From UBA60 sp964587885 (lineage in GTDB: Archaea > Thermoplasmatota > Poseidoniia > Poseidoniales > Poseidoniaceae): a DNA stretch of 53,022 nt. Under the pieces are notes generated by a model. The model searched no databases. It was given only the letters and a program-made list of their open reading frames with translations, and was not told the origin of the DNA. How positions within the stretch are numbered: position 1 is the stretch's first letter; each line of letters opens with the position of its first letter. The position numbers and the translations under genes are program-made. The DNA lies in the NCBI GenBank assembly GCA_964587885.1, contig CAZPME010000015.1:1-53022 (forward strand), read 5' to 3'. Positions 15,538 to 24,685 of the stretch are shown in pieces.

Positions 15538-18471
15538 TCAATCCGCCGCTTTTATCTTTGGTTTGAGAATCAATGCTTCACTATCTCTACTATCGAGAAG
15601 AATTTTCAATGGTGCCTCGCACCTTATATGTCGAATTGGCCCTTCTTCAAACACTTCATCATGCGAATCAAGCCAATCCCAATCCATTGAATCAGACTTT
15701 TCCAATGTTAAGTAACCAACACTGAAAGATACTATATTTTGGAAGAAATGAGAACCCTGACTAGGGTCGACATGAATGTCTGCCATTGGCACTTCAACAA
15801 TGGTTTTTGCACCACTAATTTGCCCCCATCCAACCGGAATTCCGAGCGAAGGGTCGGAGGTTCCCCAGCGACCAGGCCCGATTAGCAGGTAAGGCCGATT
15901 TTGGCGTGAAAGTTCGGCGTTCAAGCGCTCAATTATCGGAGTCAAATCACGGGTCTTCATCCGGTTGATTCGATTTGGATGGATATATACGATATCCTTC
16001 ACATCACCAATCACTCCATTCCCGAGAGCCTGAGATGAAAGGCAAAGGCACCTTTCTTGGTCGACATTAGATAGGTCAACGTCGATATCTTCGTGGCCTG
16101 AAACTACAGGTCGCAACTGCAGTAAGGAAAATCTACGAATGCCCTTTTCAGCATCGTGGCTTACCGCAAATTCAATTTCCACCGGTGTGCCTAGATAGTC
16201 TTCACAAGAACGAAGAACGTGATTCAATATCTCTGCGATAGGGAATTTTCCGTGTTTCAAGGCTGGAGCGAATGTAACCAAGCGCTGACCGGCTCGGAAA
16301 ATGGTATCGACGATTCGGTCATCGGAAGCGATATAGGTTGAGCCAATCAAGGCTAATTGCCCATCTTCTTCGGCAATGTCTAAGTCGAGGTGGAGTAAGT
16401 TAGAATCGTCGATATGCGATAATTCGCTTCGGCTTTGTCCCATTTGAATTGCAAAGAATTTTCTTTGTGCAGTTCGCATTGTAGCCTCGGTACTATAGAA
16501 TTGGTGAATATGTTTAGGATGAGATGGGCTGAAGCGCAAACAGCGTCCACCTTGGGAAACTTGACGGCCAAATCCAAGAGCCAATGCAGCGATTCCATCT
16601 TCCGGCTTTAGCGGTTCAACCGGATAGTGATTATGTGAACGGGCAACTCCAGAAATAACAGGGTAGAAACGCTGATTGTGCTCAGTGCCCACTAATTCTT
16701 GAACCACAACAGCCATCCTCTCGTCTTCAATTGAATTTGGCGTAGCATCAACATAGGATTTAGCATCACGGAAGTAGGTTGAAGCATAGACTAGCCGAAT
16801 TGCTTCGCTTAATTCATCCATTCTTACATCAAGGCTGGGGTTATCATTGGCGATTAGATATGTCGAATAGACTCCAGCAAATGGTTGGTGGCTGGCATCC
16901 TCTAATTGACTTGAGGAACGTACTGCTAGCGGCCAAGTAACCTCTTCAAGCATTGATCTCATTACCGCAATTTGCTCTTCAGTAAAGTTTCCAGCCAAAA
17001 AGGCCGCGGCTATTTCTTCATCTTTGTGTTGTTCATGAGCAAAGTGTGAGAGGTCATTACGTTCAATGAAATTCTCGAATACGTGGGTGGCTATAACCAT
17101 CGATTTTGGCACAGTAATTTTGACATCGGGAAAAGCTTCGGCCAAACCTAAATCAGGCATCCTAGTGTAAAAGAAAGCCAAACCTCGACCTTTGCCACCT
17201 AAACTGCCAGTACCGATTCTTTGGAATCCGCTTCCTTGTTTGCCTGGCATATGGTCTTCAACCGATCGGAAACGTACTTGATGTAGGTGATTGCCAATTC
17301 GGTCGATTAGGAATTCTCTAACTCCTTCTATCGAATCAAAGTCATCTAATTGTATCGGCCGTAATTGCGCAGCCAATGAGAATTCTGTACGGCTTCGCAT
17401 CCAATGCGAGAAATGATTTCTACCAGCATGGTATTCAATACTGGCGATGTCGACTTCTTTGAGACAATTGCGTAATTCCCGTAGGTCTCCAGCGCGGGCG
17501 ATTTCTTCTCCATCAGGTAAGAGAAATACGAAATCTCCGAAACTCATTTTCTCGCGCATGAATGATGCAATACGCTGGTAGAGTTGAGAATCTTTCTTGT
17601 GAATAAATGTCGCACCTAAAGCTTCGGCTTCACCTTGTAATTCAAGGTTGCGAGATTGAAAACAAATCGGCATATTGGGCTGAGTTGCTCTAAGGGTCGC
17701 AGCTAAGTCGAGGCCGGCGGTATCGCGGTCACCATTAGCGTGAGGGAATCGGCCATCAGTGAACACGCCGATGATATTATTGTGGTAACGTTCTATGTGG
17801 AGCATTGCTTCTTCATAATCTGTAGCCAGGAGAATTTTTGCTCTAGCGCGCAATCGCATTAGGCGCTCGTGTAGATTTGCCCCTTCCCCCATCAGCAAAG
17901 TGGTCTGTTTCAGTAATTGAGTATACAATAGTGGCAAGTAAGCCGAATAGAATCTGCGACTATCTTCAACCAAGAGAATAATTTGCACATTTCCAAATTC
18001 GACGTCGTGATGGGCATTGCGCTCATCTTCAATCAATTTTGAAATCGCCAATAAGATTCGACTATCACCAGTCCAGACGAAAATTCGGTCGATTCCACTA
18101 CCAACGCTTAGGGTCGCCAATTCCCGAGTATTGTAGGTTAGCAACACTACTGGAATACTTGGAATAATTGATTTTGCTCGCTGGGCGAAATCGTGTACAG
18201 CCATTTCACCAATGCGAGACATCGTAATTACAAGGTCAAATGGGCGTTGTCGCATTAGAGTAAGTGCATCCTCGGCGGTATTGCTGTGAATCACACGGGG
18301 TGATTGAGAAAGGTTTAGTGAACTATATTCCCGACTCATCAGTTCTGATAAATGCCCATCTTCTTCGAGAACATAGTGGTCGAAGTGGCTTGAGACCAGT
18401 AATACATCACGTACACGAAACGGCGTCAGACGCTCAAAGCGAGCGATATCGCGTAATTCGCCCGTATCCAT
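15538..18471 (-). CDS. Receiver-like and PEP/pyruvate-binding (ATP-grasp) fusion protein
   Basis: A 977-residue protein. The first 330 residues look like two response-regulator receiver modules (VRDVLLVSSHFDHY, FDLVITMSRIGEMA; then VQIILLVEDSRRFYSAYLP). From about residue 415 comes the nucleotide-binding domain of the PEP synthase / pyruvate phosphate dikinase family (TGSLGGKGRGLAFFYTRM, WPLAVRSSSQLEDASHQPFA, MAVVVQELVGTEHNQRFYP). The mobile phosphohistidine domain and the TIM-barrel PEP domain of those enzymes are not visible, so it is not a PEP synthase. Related long proteins occur in bacteria, but their reaction is not known to me. A phosphate-transfer or sensing role is inference. It sits between squalene genes and Rli1 on the same strand. 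Confidence 0.7.
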   Translation of the reverse strand: MDTGELRDIARFERLTPFRVRDVLLVSSHFDHYVLEEDGHLSELMSREYSSLNLSQSPRVIHSNTAEDALTLMRQRPFDLVITMSRIGEMAVHDFAQRAKSIIPSIPVVLLTYNTRELATLSVGSGIDRIFVWTGDSRILLAISKLIEDERNAHHDVEFGNVQIILLVEDSRRFYSAYLPLLYTQLLKQTTLLMGEGANLHERLMRLRARAKILLATDYEEAMLHIERYHNNIIGVFTDGRFPHANGDRDTAGLDLAATLRATQPNMPICFQSRNLELQGEAEALGATFIHKKDSQLYQRIASFMREKMSFGDFVFLLPDGEEIARAGDLRELRNCLKEVDIASIEYHAGRNHFSHWMRSRTEFSLAAQLRPIQLDDFDSIEGVREFLIDRIGNHLHQVRFRSVEDHMPGKQGSGFQRIGTGSLGGKGRGLAFFYTRMPDLGLAEAFPDVKITVPKSMVIATHVFENFIERNDLSHFAHEQHKDEEIAAAFLAGNFTEEQIAVMRSMLEEVTWPLAVRSSSQLEDASHQPFAGVYSTYLIANDNPSLDVRMDELSEAIRLVYASTYFRDAKSYVDATPNSIEDERMAVVVQELVGTEHNQRFYPVISGVARSHNHYPVEPLKPEDGIAALALGFGRQVSQGGRCLRFSPSHPKHIHQFYSTEATMRTAQRKFFAIQMGQSRSELSHIDDSNLLHLDLDIAEEDGQLALIGSTYIASDDRIVDTIFRAGQRLVTFAPALKHGKFPIAEILNHVLRSCEDYLGTPVEIEFAVSHDAEKGIRRFSLLQLRPVVSGHEDIDVDLSNVDQERCLCLSSQALGNGVIGDVKDIVYIHPNRINRMKTRDLTPIIERLNAELSRQNRPYLLIGPGRWGTSDPSLGIPVGWGQISGAKTIVEVPMADIHVDPSQGSHFFQNIVSFSVGYLTLEKSDSMDWDWLDSHDEVFEEGPIRHIRCEAPLKILLDSRDSEALILKPKIKAAD

Positions 18472-18520
18472 GTGAACTGCTCACGGTGAACTCGCCTATT
18501 TAGGTGCTTGAACCTGAATC

Positions 18521-19828
18521 TCAAACCCGAGGTAGAAGTCCAATTCGCGAGAATATGTCCCAAACTGGAGTCAAAAAGAATGGTAGGAAGCGGTGCCTAA
18601 CATAGACTGCCGCAGCGAGCCAAATTTTCTGAACCTTATTCAAGCGTACACGACTGCTGTATACATCACCCTGACGCTTGATGATGGCTTTTAGGATAGC
18701 ATCGTAAAATGCGATCATTGCTGCTGGAGAATAGCGGCTTCGCCGAGGTAAGAGTGGTAATAGTTTCTTTGCTTCAGTCAAATAGGTGCGCGCCCGCTTA
18801 GCGTAGTGGTAGGTGTATGCCTCCCACTGTTTATTGCGCAATACGGTGCCATCGAGTTCTTTGATGGTGATGCTATTCTCCTCAAGTTCTTCCATCGGCA
18901 AGTAGACACGATCGCGCTCAATATCCTCTCCAACGTCACGTAGAACATTGGTGAGTTGCATGAAAATCCCCCACGCCTCAGCATATTTGCGGGCTTCTTC
19001 ATTTTCATAACCATAAATTTCAATGCACATTAGACCGACCACACTTGCGACTCGGTAACAATAGATGTACAACTCGTCAAAGGTGCGGTAGCGGTTAAGG
19101 AATAGGTCATCTTCCATACCTGAAATCAAATCGCCGAAATATTCCTGTGGGATGTTATACTTCTGCACCGTATCTTTGAGGGCTAAGAATACGGGGTCGG
19201 TTGAAGTCAAGCCATTATAGCAGGTCGAGAGCTTCTTACGGAAGAAGAAAAGTTGTGCCAATTTGGCTTTGTACGCCTCGCCTTCAAGGACGGTTTGTTG
19301 ATCGGAAAACTCCTCAAATTTAGCGCGATAGGCAATTGCTTCTGGGTCTTCCTCACCCATGCTGCCTTGAAATACATCTTCCCAATCACCGTCAGCGATA
19401 TCATCTGCTCGGCGGCAAAAAGCGTAGACAGCACACATGGCTTGGCGTTGTTCATCGGGTAGATACTTGAACGAGTGATAGAAATTTCCCGCTTCACGAC
19501 GGGTTAACGATTCACAATAATCGTAGGCGATGGAAAGAATTTCATTAGGGGGGTGTTGTTCCCAGATTGGAGCATCTAGATTTGAAAAGGGATTTTGCAA
19601 TTCTTCGGCTGGACTTGATAGTCCGATGAATGCTGCTCCTTCACGAACCGCTTCAATGGCAGTTAGACTGACCGCGTGCACCGCATCTTTGGTTAGAGTT
19701 ACGGCAGCGCGCAAAGCCTCTAAAGCGCTCGCTTGTCTCTTAGCAAAACGCTTTCGCGTCTTAGCATGCCCCTTTAGGGGCATCAACAAATCGGGTTTGC
19801 GGCGCTCCAACAATTCAATCCCCTCCAT
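18521..19828 (-). CDS. hpnD: Squalene/phytoene synthase family enzyme (HpnD-like)
   Basis: A 435-residue trans-isoprenyl diphosphate synthase. The catalytic part starts near residue 100 (AYDYCESLTRREAGNFYHSF). It carries both aspartate-rich motifs, RRADDIADGDW (about 138-148) and LRDVGEDIERDRVYLP (about 295-310). About 95 N-terminal residues rich in Ala and Lys have no counterpart in typical members. In HpnCDE systems HpnD condenses two farnesyl diphosphates to presqualene diphosphate. Sequence alone cannot exclude a phytoene-type reaction, but the adjacent HpnC and HpnE homologues favour the squalene route. It starts 22 bases after hpnC. Confidence 0.8.
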   Translation of the reverse strand: MEGIELLERRKPDLLMPLKGHAKTRKRFAKRQASALEALRAAVTLTKDAVHAVSLTAIEAVREGAAFIGLSSPAEELQNPFSNLDAPIWEQHPPNEILSIAYDYCESLTRREAGNFYHSFKYLPDEQRQAMCAVYAFCRRADDIADGDWEDVFQGSMGEEDPEAIAYRAKFEEFSDQQTVLEGEAYKAKLAQLFFFRKKLSTCYNGLTSTDPVFLALKDTVQKYNIPQEYFGDLISGMEDDLFLNRYRTFDELYIYCYRVASVVGLMCIEIYGYENEEARKYAEAWGIFMQLTNVLRDVGEDIERDRVYLPMEELEENSITIKELDGTVLRNKQWEAYTYHYAKRARTYLTEAKKLLPLLPRRSRYSPAAMIAFYDAILKAIIKRQGDVYSSRVRLNKVQKIWLAAAVYVRHRFLPFFLTPVWDIFSRIGLLPRV

Positions 19829-19850
19829 CCGTGCCGAGACATCTCACTCT

Positions 19851-20861
19851 TTAGGCACTTGCCTCCCTTTGCGCTTTCTTCCAGAGCCGCCTAGCCCGTA
19901 GTAATAATTTAAATTGTTTCATCCGACCGACAGTTGGTCGTTTACTCCATGTATCATAATTCTGTCGCCTTATTGCGGCTAATACCTCTTCCCCGCCCAT
20001 GGTAAACATCTGCAAATCTACCGCGAGGTGCGGGTCGATAAGAGTCCACAATTGCTTACCTTTCTCAAACCACTCAGCAGCCCTATCAACCTGAACTTTC
20101 ATTAAATTCCGCCAAGATTCATTTGCTTTCATCGCCTGATAATCTTCCAGTGAATATTTGTTAGCTAACATTTCATCAATTGGCATGTAGATTCGGTTTT
20201 GGGCAAGGTCGCGACTAACATCTTGCCAATGATTGGCCAATTGCAATGCAGTGCAAGTATAATCAGCAATATCTCGCATTCCTTGGTCATCATGCCCGTA
20301 GACATAGAGGAATAAATGCCCTACAGGGTCGGCAGAATAGTAGCAATATTGACGTAATTCTTCCCACGTTTGATAGCGTTTTTTGCGTTGATCCATTTTG
20401 AATGCTTGAATTAATTTCCAGTAAGGTTCATGCGGAATACTCATCTCTCTAGAGGTATGCGAAATAGCTCGCAGAATAGGGTGTCGACATGTCCCACTCC
20501 ATGCCATGATCTCAACCCCCTCTGGAAGTTCTTCAACCCTGCGGCATCCTTCAGGGAAGCCATAGGCACGGGCCAAATCTGCTTCCCATTCATCTAGCAG
20601 GCGCCAACGCTCATCATCACTGTGCGGTGCCTCGTCTCCAAGGTCATCGCCAAATCGGCAATACGCATAGATATTCTCAATGTGCTGACGCTTGTCTGCT
20701 GGAGTAAATTTGTTGGAGATGAGAAAATTTTCATAGTGACTGCTGGAGATGAAGGTGCAATATGCTTCAGCCTCCTCAAGTTCGGGATGAGTGTCATAAC
20801 CGGCGAGGGTGATTTCCGAAGCGGAAATCGTATGTTCTCCCCATTTGACCTTCTCACCCAT
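19851..20861 (-). CDS. hpnC: Squalene biosynthesis enzyme HpnC
   Basis: A 336-residue second member of the squalene/phytoene synthase fold. It shows the HpnC-typical CTFISSSHYENFLISNKF near residues 35-52, the first aspartate motif FGDDLGDE (about 68-75) and a reduced second one, HWQDVSRDLAQNRIYMP (about 210-226). In known systems HpnC converts presqualene diphosphate to hydroxysqualene. The gene follows hpnE after 86 bases, which contain a TATA-like ATTATAAT, so it may have its own promoter as well as read-through. Confidence 0.85.
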   Translation of the reverse strand: MGEKVKWGEHTISASEITLAGYDTHPELEEAEAYCTFISSSHYENFLISNKFTPADKRQHIENIYAYCRFGDDLGDEAPHSDDERWRLLDEWEADLARAYGFPEGCRRVEELPEGVEIMAWSGTCRHPILRAISHTSREMSIPHEPYWKLIQAFKMDQRKKRYQTWEELRQYCYYSADPVGHLFLYVYGHDDQGMRDIADYTCTALQLANHWQDVSRDLAQNRIYMPIDEMLANKYSLEDYQAMKANESWRNLMKVQVDRAAEWFEKGKQLWTLIDPHLAVDLQMFTMGGEEVLAAIRRQNYDTWSKRPTVGRMKQFKLLLRARRLWKKAQREASA

Positions 20862-20894
20862 CGCCGACCCTCGTGAATACCTATTACTTGCCTA

Positions 20895-20902
20895 GATTAT
20901 AA
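20895..20902 (-). promoter_or_regulatory. TATA box candidate for hpnC
   Basis: ATTATAAT on the minus strand lies about 35-42 bases upstream of the hpnC ATG, in the 86-base gap after hpnE. Confidence 0.35.
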
Positions 20903-20947
20903 TGCGACGGTTTATTGTGTATCAAGAAAAATTCCGCAAATAAGTCT

Positions 20948-22396
20948 TTACTCACATGCCCAATCAATCCATTCTGGCGATTTTCTTGATGGGTGAGATG
21001 GCCATTCCGGCCAATTTTCATCAGGATTCCAATCACGGCCGAGAACCAATGCTGCGGCCTGTAACCCCGAACGAGCAGCACCTTCCATAGTAGAAGGCCA
21101 GCCTTGTGAGGTGTAATCTCCAGCTAGTGATATTCCCTCTCCAGCATCTCCTGCGTCAGGCCTATTGGGATGACTTCTAGTAGGGAAAGCACAGGTAGCA
21201 CGCTTGGTTCTTACCACAAAGAAACGTTCGAGATTGGCGGTTGATTGTGGCCACATGAGATTTGCCACTTTTTCAAAATCCTGTCGTAATTCATCATCGC
21301 TCATTTGCATAAAGGGGTCGGCAAAACTAATCGGTACTGAGAGCCATTGTTTGTTTTCCGCAGGCTTATTTTCTTCTGCAAGTTCTGAATTGCGATTGAA
21401 TATCATTTGAATTACTGGTTCATCTACTATGGCTGAGAAAGTGAAATCTTCGGGTGCCTTTGGTTTATCATAAATGGCATGAAGCCCGATTAGAGCTGTG
21501 TAATCGAGATTAGATAATCGTCCTGCAACCGCCTTTGCTGGTTCACTAGCATCCCCGTGACTGAGAAATTTTCTAGCGATATGATGGGGAGTCGCCATCA
21601 CCACCCAATCAGCGAAAATATTCTCATCACCACATCTTACGCCAGTACATTTTCCATCTTGCCAGATTAGTTCTGAGGCAGAAGTAGAGCACCGTAATTC
21701 AACCCCGGATTTCGCAAGTGCTTGGGATAAATCAGAATCTATAGCCCCGCTGAGGTGGTCCTGAAATGCTCCTACGTCAAAGGCGTGTGGATCGCCGAAT
21801 AATCCACGTTTAAACAATAGTGCACACACTGCAGTAGAGGCATCTTCGAGTTGCATATTTAGTGCTGCAAGAACGAAAAATCGCCAGAACCTATCAATGG
21901 CCTTTTTTGTTTGGCCGTTGTTTTCTAACCATTCAATGAAAGGCATCTCGTCAAGTTTCAAGCGCTCTTCTTCGTTCATCTTTGCAAAAGCGCTTACCGC
22001 CTTTCTCATCTTGGCTTTATCTTTGAATGCTAGGAAGGGAAATTTGAGTATTGAACCCAACATGTGGTTTGGTGGAGAAAGCCTTCCATCTTTTAGAATA
22101 GCAGAAATGCCCTTTTCGGGCAGTGTAAATGGAAGGTTTGTACGTGTCTGCAATTTAACTGCTGTTTGTGCTCCAGCCCGACCCAGTAATTGCAAAAATC
22201 TCTCGTATACTCGAAAACAGGCGTGTTGGCAATTATCAAATTCCATTTGCGACACCGGGTCGACTACTGAACCAACTCTCCCACCTATGCGCTTGCGGGC
22301 CTCAAGTAGGGTTACCTCCTTGACCCGCTTATCATCGGCTAATGCAAGTGCTGAAGCAATACCGGCGATTCCCGCACCGATAACTACAATCCGCAT
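20948..22396 (-). CDS. hpnE: Hydroxysqualene dehydroxylase-like FAD amine oxidase/desaturase (HpnE)
   Basis: A 482-residue flavoprotein. It starts MRIVVIGAGIAGIASALALA, the Rossmann dinucleotide-binding fold, with LLEARKRIGGRVGS a little further on. The substrate-side motif FDNCQHACFRVYERFLQLLG resembles the HpnE pattern, and the C-terminal FAD motif is SLAGDYTSQGWPSTMEGAARSG split over residues about 440-460. HpnE reduces hydroxysqualene to squalene. An in-frame TTG lies 33 bases upstream; the ATG at 22396 puts the GxGxxG motif at its usual place. It is divergent from the zinc-ribbon gene. Confidence 0.85.
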   Translation of the reverse strand: MRIVVIGAGIAGIASALALADDKRVKEVTLLEARKRIGGRVGSVVDPVSQMEFDNCQHACFRVYERFLQLLGRAGAQTAVKLQTRTNLPFTLPEKGISAILKDGRLSPPNHMLGSILKFPFLAFKDKAKMRKAVSAFAKMNEEERLKLDEMPFIEWLENNGQTKKAIDRFWRFFVLAALNMQLEDASTAVCALLFKRGLFGDPHAFDVGAFQDHLSGAIDSDLSQALAKSGVELRCSTSASELIWQDGKCTGVRCGDENIFADWVVMATPHHIARKFLSHGDASEPAKAVAGRLSNLDYTALIGLHAIYDKPKAPEDFTFSAIVDEPVIQMIFNRNSELAEENKPAENKQWLSVPISFADPFMQMSDDELRQDFEKVANLMWPQSTANLERFFVVRTKRATCAFPTRSHPNRPDAGDAGEGISLAGDYTSQGWPSTMEGAARSGLQAAALVLGRDWNPDENWPEWPSHPSRKSPEWIDWACE

Positions 22397-22485
22397 CCTA
22401 CTCAGGTGCGGCTCGCTGGTCTTCGTCAAGAACTCTCCGCAAGAATCGCCTTTCTAATCTATGCTATGCATAGAAGATTTGTGTG

Positions 22486-22516
22486 AATATTTAAGCAAAC
22501 GGTTTTTACCAACCGT
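22486..22516 (+). promoter_or_regulatory. TATA-like element and inverted repeat upstream of the zinc-ribbon protein
   Basis: AATATTTAAG (22486-22495) is a good archaeal TATA candidate for the gene starting at 22541. Directly after it, ACGGTT (22499-22504) pairs with AACCGT (22511-22516) around a six-base loop. The repeat falls near the expected transcription start and could be an operator or a leader hairpin. A separate 10-base palindrome, CTATGCATAG, lies at 22464-22473. Confidence 0.4.
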
Positions 22517-22540
22517 CTCCCCCCCTTTACTGGGGATAGG

Positions 22541-24036
22541 ATGGACTGCCCGAGTTGTTCAGAGGTAATACCGGATGACAGTATCTTCTGTCCGGAGTGC
22601 GGAGCGAGGCAAAATTTGTCTCGGGCATCCGAAGGATTCACTCAAGCATTAGGGGGCGGAGTGGTCGCTGCTAATACCGGTGGTATTGACGCTACAATGA
22701 ATCGTCAGCAAGGCTCACATAACCCCGAAGCCGAAGCCCAAGCGGACCTTCTCTCACAAATAGCCCATGGTATTGGTGGTGGTGGTGATGGTTTCTCTGG
22801 TGGGGCTCCGCAAGGTGGATTCTCAGGCGCGCCGCAAGGAAATCCTGCAGAAGGAGCCGGTGTCTCCGGTGGCGGGGTACAAACAATGCCGCAACAAGCC
22901 GATGGAATAAGTGGTGGCGGTGTATCAGACATGCCCAATAATAATCCACATACGCTCGCTGGATTCACCGGTGTATCAAATATCACTCCAAATGATCCAA
23001 TGAGTGGTTATTCTCCGATGGATGTTTCCCAGAATCCAGCAAATAGCCGAACCGATGTGGTGGTTAATCGTATCGCTGAGGCTGAACGAGAAGTGAAAAA
23101 TGAGAGACGTAGCCAATGGCTGCAAATGAATCACGATACTGCAGCAAATGTCCTAGGTTCAATTTCTAGTGAACTTCCATCTCATCTACAACAGAAACAA
23201 GACCCGGCTCAAGCTCTGCTGCAACAGACAATGGGTGGGCAAGGAGAAGAAGGTCCAGCACCGGGTTTGTTGCGTCGAATGGCCGAAGTTGCCGTCCGAC
23301 GAGTTGCTCGCAAGCGCGGTGTCGCTGTTGAAACTCCACAGGTTAAACCTGATGGTGACAACTTGAATATTAACGTGACATTTGTCGATGATGGGAGAGT
23401 CCTAGATAGTCCTGCAGACTTATGCAATGCCTTCCAACATGCCATTTCTACAGAATTAGCGCTTAAAGGAATTGATATGAGTTCTGAAGTGACACTGTTC
23501 CGTTCCAAAGATGGTGAAGTAGAGAAGGTTCACGGTCGTGGTTCGTCTGAATCAGAAGATGAAGAGGAGATGTTTGCTTGCGAAATGTGCAGCGGTTTAG
23601 TCAAAGATTCTGATACTAAATGCCCTCACTGTGGTGCAGAATTCGGTGAAGAAGAAGAAGAAGACCCTGCTCCAAGACGTGGTGGCCCTCCCGGTGGTCC
23701 AAGTCGTGGTGGCCCTCCCGGTGGTCCAAGTCGTGGCGGCCCTCCCGGTGGTCCAAGTCGTGGCGNNNNNNNNNNNNNNNNNNNNNNNNNNNNNNNNNNN
23801 NNNNNNNNNNNNNNNNNNNNNNNNNNNNNNNNNNNNNNNNNNNNNNNNNNNNNNNNNNNNNNNNNCCTGGTCGCGGTCCTGGCGGCGGTGGCCCTCCTGG
23901 TCGCGGTCCTGGCGGCGGTGGCCCTCCCGGTGGTCCAAAACGCGGCGGTGGCCCCCCAGGTGGTCCAAAACGCGGCGGTGGTCCACCAGGTGGTCCGAAA
24001 GGTCCAAAGGGCCCGAAACGCGGTCCACCTAGATGA
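22541..24036 (+). CDS. Double zinc-ribbon protein with RGG/PGG-repeat tail, interrupted by an assembly gap
   Basis: It starts MDCPSCSEVIPDDSIFCPEC, a zinc ribbon, followed by a Gly-rich linker. A predicted folded region (about 160-330) includes LLRRMAEVAVRRVARKRG. A second ribbon, CEMCSGLVKDSDTKCPHCG, lies near residue 348. The tail repeats the nine-residue unit RGGPPGGPS from 23677. One hundred Ns (23766-23865) break it. After the gap the frame that continues the Gly/Pro/Arg repeats ends at TGA 24034-24036, two bases out of register with the upstream frame, so the gap length is a placeholder. RGG-type tails often bind RNA, but the function is unknown. Confidence 0.7.
23766..23865. other. Assembly gap (100 Ns)
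   Basis: Exactly 100 Ns lie inside a GC-rich tandem repeat. The coding register changes across the gap, so its true length is not 100 and cannot be known from this sequence. Confidence 0.98.
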
Positions 24037-24037
24037 T

Positions 24038-24649
24038 TCAAAACATCATTACGAAAAGCCCTACTGCGGTTAACAATAGTATTGTACCGATAATTAGGTC
24101 GACACGATGGCGTTGTTTTTGCAATTGTTCCAGTAAAGGAGTTCCTGCCAATATTGTGGCAACGAAAATGTACCAACCACCGTCAATAATTCCCGCCATT
24201 AAGGCGATGCCTAATTTTTCACCCCATATCAGGTCAGTAGAAATGAATTGGCTGAAAACAGCAATTAGGAAGGCGAAAATTTTCGGATTGAGAAATGCGA
24301 TGAGAAAACCTTCTACAAAACCGCGTTTATCCCCCGAAATATGAATTTCAATTTCCCCTTCATTTCGGCTCGCTTGAAGCATTTGGATGGCAACAAAGGC
24401 GAGAAAGAAGACTCCGAAAAATTGTAGAATTTCAAATGCGGCTGAATTTGTTTTGATTAAATATCCTAATCCAGCAACTGCAATCCCAGCATAGATTGTA
24501 AATCCGATACCATGGCCAATCCCACAAGCAACTCCACGGGATTTTCCACCGGCGATTGTATTGCGAATTACGACACCTAATGATGGACCAGGTGACATCG
24601 CGCCCAATGAACAAACAAGGGCAACCTCGAGCCATGCGGTGAAGGCCAT
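24038..24649 (-). CDS. LysE/RhtB family amino-acid exporter
   Basis: A 203-residue membrane protein of the LysE/RhtB family, which exports amino acids such as lysine or homoserine. The N-terminal signature GAMSPGPSLGVVIRNTIAGG and the following GVACGIGHGIGFTIYAG are characteristic. About six transmembrane segments are seen, and FLIAFLNPKIFAFLIAVF is the conserved central motif. The substrate cannot be predicted. It is convergent with the zinc-ribbon gene, one base apart once that gene's correct frame is used, and lies 36 bases downstream of sucD. Confidence 0.88.
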   Translation of the reverse strand: MAFTAWLEVALVCSLGAMSPGPSLGVVIRNTIAGGKSRGVACGIGHGIGFTIYAGIAVAGLGYLIKTNSAAFEILQFFGVFFLAFVAIQMLQASRNEGEIEIHISGDKRGFVEGFLIAFLNPKIFAFLIAVFSQFISTDLIWGEKLGIALMAGIIDGGWYIFVATILAGTPLLEQLQKQRHRVDLIIGTILLLTAVGLFVMMF

Positions 24650-24685
24650 GCCTCGCTTTGTTGGTTCAAACTAATAATTTACAGC

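Noticed and set aside
15538..18471. Phosphoenolpyruvate synthase
   Set aside because: Only the nucleotide-binding part is similar; the phosphohistidine and PEP-binding domains are not seen.
23677..23765. Tandem DNA repeat as a CRISPR or satellite
   Set aside because: The 27-base unit is in frame and encodes RGGPPGGPS, so it is a coding repeat.
22541..24073. A 510-codon frame reading straight through the 100-N gap into an Ala/Val-rich tail
   Set aside because: The Gly/Pro/Arg repeat continues in another frame after the gap and ends at 24036, just short of the convergent LysE gene, so the longer frame is an artefact of the placeholder gap.
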